Source of the DNA: an uncultured Bacilli bacterium
GTDB lineage: Bacteria > Bacillota_I > Bacilli_A > RF39 > UBA660
DNA length: 8,347 bases
Assembly: GCA_944372275.1 (NCBI GenBank)
Contig: CALVYO010000052.1
Coordinates: 1 to 8,347 of the forward strand
Direction: 5' to 3'
The notes beneath the pieces are model-generated. The model saw only the letters and a list, made by a program, of their open reading frames with translations, did not search any database and was not told where the DNA came from. Below, piece by piece: positions 6,201 to 8,347 of the stretch. Numbering within the stretch: position 1 is the first letter of the stretch; the number at the start of each line of letters is the position of its first letter. Both the position numbers and the translations under genes were made by a program.

Positions 6201-6935
6201 TTGAATCATTGGTCTCAATTCAGGTGGAATAACAGGTAACGCTTCTAATATCATCCATTCAGGCCTATTGCCTGATTCTAAGAAAGCATTTAAAACATCT
6301 AATCTTTTAATTAATCTAATTCTTTTTTGACTAGTTGAATCTTTAATACTTTCAATTTCTTCTTTAATTGTCTTTACTTCTTCTTCTAAGTTTACTTGTT
6401 CTAGCAATTCCTTAATTGCTTCAGCACCCATACCAACTCTAAAAGCACTACCATATTTTTCATAGTATGCACGATATTCTTTATCAGAAATCGTTTGTTT
6501 TTTTTCTAAAGGAGCTGGTCCTGGATCTAAAACAACATATGATACGAAATATAATACTTCTTCTAAGTCTCTAGGTGACATATCTAGAACTAATCCAATT
6601 CTAGAAGGTACACCTTTAAAAAACCAAATATGAGAACAAGGAGTTGCTAACTCAATATGTCCCATTCTTTCTCTTCTGACTTTACTACGAGTAACTTCAA
6701 CTCCACATCGATCACAGACAATATTTTTATATCTTAATCTTTTATATTTCCCACAAGAACATTCAAAGTCTTTAGTTGGTCCAAATATTTTTTCACAAAA
6801 TAATCCATCTCTTTCTGGTTTTAAAGTACGATAGTTGATTGTTTCAGCTTTTTTAACTTCACCATAAGACCAAGAACGAATTTTTTCAGGAGAAGCTATC
6901 GAAATTTTTAATCCTTCAAATTCATTAATATTCAT
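3300..6935 (-). CDS. rpoC: DNA-directed RNA polymerase subunit beta-prime
   Basis: RpoC is the largest subunit of RNA polymerase and carries the catalytic magnesium site. The 1211 residues are close to the Bacillus length and complete. In order: N-terminal zinc finger C59, C61, C74, C77; clamp-helix coiled coil that binds sigma (about 255-305); switch-2 segment LGKRVDYSGRS (334-343); catalytic NADFDGDQMA with D451, D453, D455; the segment before the bridge helix (761-778); bridge helix (about 778-811, ATHGARKG and ADAGYLTRRLVD); second zinc site C822, C898, C905, C908; trigger loop (about 935-961); and C-terminal clamp and GTGAKKY-type end. No long lineage insertion is seen. Two departures stand out. 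The trigger loop reads TMRTINSGG where bacteria normally have TMRTFH, so the catalytic-site His is Asn946. The usual FREGL before the bridge helix reads FTEGA (771-775). The start ATG overlaps the rpoB stop by one base (TAATG), with AAGGAGG seven bases upstream. Confidence 0.99.
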   Translation of the reverse strand: MNINEFEGLKISIASPEKIRSWSYGEVKKAETINYRTLKPERDGLFCEKIFGPTKDFECSCGKYKRLRYKNIVCDRCGVEVTRSKVRRERMGHIELATPCSHIWFFKGVPSRIGLVLDMSPRDLEEVLYFVSYVVLDPGPAPLEKKQTISDKEYRAYYEKYGSAFRVGMGAEAIKELLEQVNLEEEVKTIKEEIESIKDSTSQKRIRLIKRLDVLNAFLESGNRPEWMILEALPVIPPELRPMIQLDGGRFATSDLNDLYRRVINRNNRLKKLMELGAPSIIIQNEKRMLQEAVDALFDNGRRGRNITGAGNRPLKSLASMLKGKQGRFRQNLLGKRVDYSGRSVIVVGPSLKMYECGIPKEMALELFKPHVIHGLVTKEIASNIKAAKKMIENQDERVWDIVEEVIAEHPVMLNRAPTLHRLGIQAFQPKLIEGRSIRLHPLVCAAFNADFDGDQMAVHVPISDEAQAEARILMLGANNILSPKDGQPIVTPGQDMILGNYYITIEKANLKGEGRVFKNDNEALMAYERREITLHTRIAIPARSFKHKIFPDKYLDKYLVTTPGKLLFNEIFPDSFQYINDGTEENIEKITPSKYFIDKGKNIKEEIEKMELVKPFGKKVLTKLIAQIYKRYQTTETSVMLDKMKDLGFKYSTLSGISIGIGDIIESKTKPEVLAEARAKVETINKQFKRGLITDRERYENVVDTWNEAKDKIASELEGFIKTHKENSISMMIDSGARGNMSNYNQMAGMRGLMMKPTGEAVEIPITSSFTEGANVSEFFLATHGARKGAVDTALKTADAGYLTRRLVDVSQDIIVKEDDCGTTEGVIVEAFIDDKNNTVIESLRDRIVGRYTSKRVINPETKDVIAERNTYITEQLADKIIKAGITKVPIRTVLTCKTEHGVCCKCYGRNLATGSIVEVGEAVGIMAAQSIGEPGTQLTMRTINSGGVAGDDITQGLPRVQELFEARNPKGKSTISEINGKVTKIEESNGKYEITVANDAETKVHTTNYGAKVLVEVNQEVEAGDKLTFGAISPKELLVVTDPITVQQYILLEIQKVYQSQGVSISDKHVEIIAKRMISKIKIISSGDSYYLPGTMVNINHFANTNKKLILEGKTPALGRPVLLGITKASLETDSFLSAASFQETTRILTDAAIHGKVDELNGLKENVIIGKLIPAGTGAKKYRKSSYDLEIPYIDDEPLEALEQELMD

Positions 6936-8347
6936 TACATAGCCTCCTTATCTTCAGTTTTTTCTTCAAATTCTTCATCATCAAAATCTTCTTCAGATTC
7001 TTCACCAAAATCTTCTTCAGATTCTTCATCAAATTCATCTGTTTCTTCATCTGAATCTTCTAAATTTTCTTCGTTATTTTCTTTAATTGGTTGAATACTA
7101 TTTTCAAAATCTTCAACACTTGCAAAACCATCTTGATCCATTGCTTCTACTTCTTTCATATCAAATAATTTTCCATTTTCAGATAAAACACTAATATCTA
7201 ATCCTAAAGCTTGGAATTCTTTAATTAATACTCTAAAGCTTTCTGGTACACTGCTTGGTGGGAGTGGTGTTCCTTTGACTAATGCTTCGTATACCTTAAC
7301 ACGACCTACAACATCATCTGATTTAATAGTCATCATTTCTTGTAATACGTGAGCAGCACCATAAGCATACAATGCCCAAACTTCCATTTCTCCAAATCTT
7401 TGGCCACCAAATTGTGCTTTACCACCTAATGGTTGTTGTGTTACTAATGAGTATGGACCAGTAGATCTTGCGTGTAATTTATCATCTACCATATGGTGTA
7501 GTTTAATCATATACATAACACCAACTGATATTCTATTATCAAATGGTTCACCAGTTCTTCCATCATATAAAACCATTTTACCATCTTCGGATAATTTAGC
7601 CTCTTTTAAAGCGTCGATAATTTCTTCTCTAGTAGCACCATCAAATGCTGGTGTCATAACATGAATATTTAATTCTTTAGCTGCAGCACCTAAATGCATT
7701 TCTAAAATTTGCCCAATATTCATACGGGATGGTACACCTAATGGGTTAAGTAAGATATCGATTGGAGTTCCATCAGCCATATATGGCATATCTTCTTGTG
7801 GTAATATTAATGAAATAACACCTTTATTACCGTGACGTCCAGCCATTTTATCACCGATTGATATTTTACGTTTTTGAGCAATATAAACACGAACGATTTT
7901 AGATACACCTGCACCTAATTCATCAGAATCTTCTTTAGTAAATATTTTTACATCGTGTACTATTCCTTCACCACCATGAGGTACTCTTAATGATGTATCT
8001 CTTACTTCTCTAGTTTTTTCACCAAAAATAGCATGTAGTAATTTTTCTTCACTAGTTAATTCTGCCATTCCTTTTGGTGTTACTTTACCAACTAAAATAT
8101 CATCATCGTGTACTTCAGTACCAATTCTGATAATACCATTTTCATCTAAGTTTTTACGAGCATCTTCACCAATATTTGGAATATCTCTTGTAAACTCTTC
8201 AGGACCTAATTTAGTATCACGACATTCAATTTGGTAATCTTCAATATGGATAGATGTATAAACATCATCAGCTACTAATCTTTCATTTAAAATAACCGCA
8301 TCTTCGTAGTTGTAACCATTAAAGTTCATAAATGCAACGGTAACATT
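6935..8347 (-). CDS. rpoB: DNA-directed RNA polymerase subunit beta, C-terminal 470 residues (5' end outside window)
   Basis: RpoB is the second-largest RNA polymerase subunit. The frame is open to the right edge and begins NVTVAFMNFNGYNYED, so the Met at 8329 is internal, not the start. The rifampicin region lies outside. Visible in the 470 residues are NGYNYED (E15-D16, the acidic pair near the active site), RDTKLGPEE, the active-site lysines K167 and K175 in GDKMAGRHGNKG (K1065 and K1073 in E. coli), NPLGVPSRMNIGQ (201-213), the switch and flap-proximal SVGVMYMIKLHHMVDDKLHARS, PLGGKAQFGGQRFGEMEVWAL (306-326), and the VPESFRVLIKE C-terminal helix. As in Bacillota, the long insertion found here in Proteobacteria is absent. 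After about residue 400 the sequence becomes an acidic, low-complexity tail: 30 of the last 48 residues are Asp or Glu. rpoC follows with a one-base overlap. Confidence 0.98.
   Translation of the reverse strand, partial: NVTVAFMNFNGYNYEDAVILNERLVADDVYTSIHIEDYQIECRDTKLGPEEFTRDIPNIGEDARKNLDENGIIRIGTEVHDDDILVGKVTPKGMAELTSEEKLLHAIFGEKTREVRDTSLRVPHGGEGIVHDVKIFTKEDSDELGAGVSKIVRVYIAQKRKISIGDKMAGRHGNKGVISLILPQEDMPYMADGTPIDILLNPLGVPSRMNIGQILEMHLGAAAKELNIHVMTPAFDGATREEIIDALKEAKLSEDGKMVLYDGRTGEPFDNRISVGVMYMIKLHHMVDDKLHARSTGPYSLVTQQPLGGKAQFGGQRFGEMEVWALYAYGAAHVLQEMMTIKSDDVVGRVKVYEALVKGTPLPPSSVPESFRVLIKEFQALGLDISVLSENGKLFDMKEVEAMDQDGFASVEDFENSIQPIKENNEENLEDSDEETDEFDEESEEDFGEESEEDFDDEEFEEKTEDKEAM
6943..6949 (-). 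promoter_or_regulatory. Strong ribosome binding site of rpoC inside rpoB
   Basis: AAGGAGG on the minus strand lies seven bases before the rpoC ATG (6935-6933) and within the last codons of rpoB. It is the consensus Shine-Dalgarno and confirms the start. The ATG at 6940-6938 is closer but out of frame for rpoC; it encodes the last Met of RpoB. Confidence 0.85.
6982..7028 (-). repeat. Tandem 24-bp repeat in the rpoB 3' end encoding an acidic octapeptide
   Basis: A 23-base sequence occurs twice with a period of 24 (6982-7004 and 7006-7028); only the base between copies separates them. On the minus strand it encodes two copies of EESEEDF plus one spacer residue (residues 441-455 of the fragment). 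Flanking acidic codons look like decayed copies. It keeps the frame, so copy-number change would lengthen or shorten the tail by eight residues. Confidence 0.85.

Noticed and set aside
6960..7065. CRISPR-like or regulatory DNA repeat
   Set aside because: The repeat is in frame in rpoB, encodes acidic octapeptides and has no spacers; it is a coding low-complexity repeat.
8327..8329. ATG as start of the rpoB frame
   Set aside because: The frame stays open to the window edge and the upstream residues NVTVAF align with RpoB just before NGYNYED, so this Met is internal and the gene is cut by the window.

Overview
This is an AT-rich, gene-dense stretch of a bacterial chromosome, most likely from a low-GC Bacillota close to the Bacilli/Mollicutes boundary (for example one of the uncultured RF39-like lineages). 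The lineage is inferred from base composition, the Bacillus-like RpoB/RpoC sequences and strong AGGAGG-type ribosome binding sites. The standard code fits best: tryptophans in rpoC are read from TGG, the long frames contain no internal TGA, and the one TGA at a gene end (219-221) lies inside a terminator hairpin. This argues against a Mycoplasma-type code 4 organism.

Layout. On the plus strand the left edge carries only the C-terminal end of a ferritin-like protein (1-221). Everything else is on the minus strand. Read in the direction of transcription, from the right edge, it runs: 3' part of rpoB, then rpoC overlapping it by one base, an intrinsic terminator (3265-3299), a promoter (3255-3263), glyA, folD, an unrecognised 273-residue protein, a promoter inside a weak hairpin (314-359), an elongator tRNA-Met(CAU), and a terminator at 206-227 shared with the convergent ferritin-like gene. 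No stretch longer than 66 bases lacks a gene.

Function. rpoB and rpoC encode the two large catalytic subunits of RNA polymerase. glyA and folD form a one-carbon unit: GlyA makes 5,10-methylene-THF from serine, and FolD oxidises it to 10-formyl-THF for purine synthesis and initiator-tRNA formylation. The third gene of that unit is translated from a Shine-Dalgarno formed by the folD stop codon and the bases just after it, so it is probably co-expressed. I cannot assign it a function.

I found no CRISPR array, insertion sequence, phage gene or undescribed multi-gene system; this is core housekeeping DNA. The most notable observation is in RpoC: the trigger-loop histidine expected after Met-Arg-Thr-Phe is asparagine, and the preceding phenylalanine is isoleucine. 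Other points are an acidic, tandemly repeated RpoB tail, compact nested promoter/terminator arrangements, and an A-C mismatch in the T stem of the tRNA.
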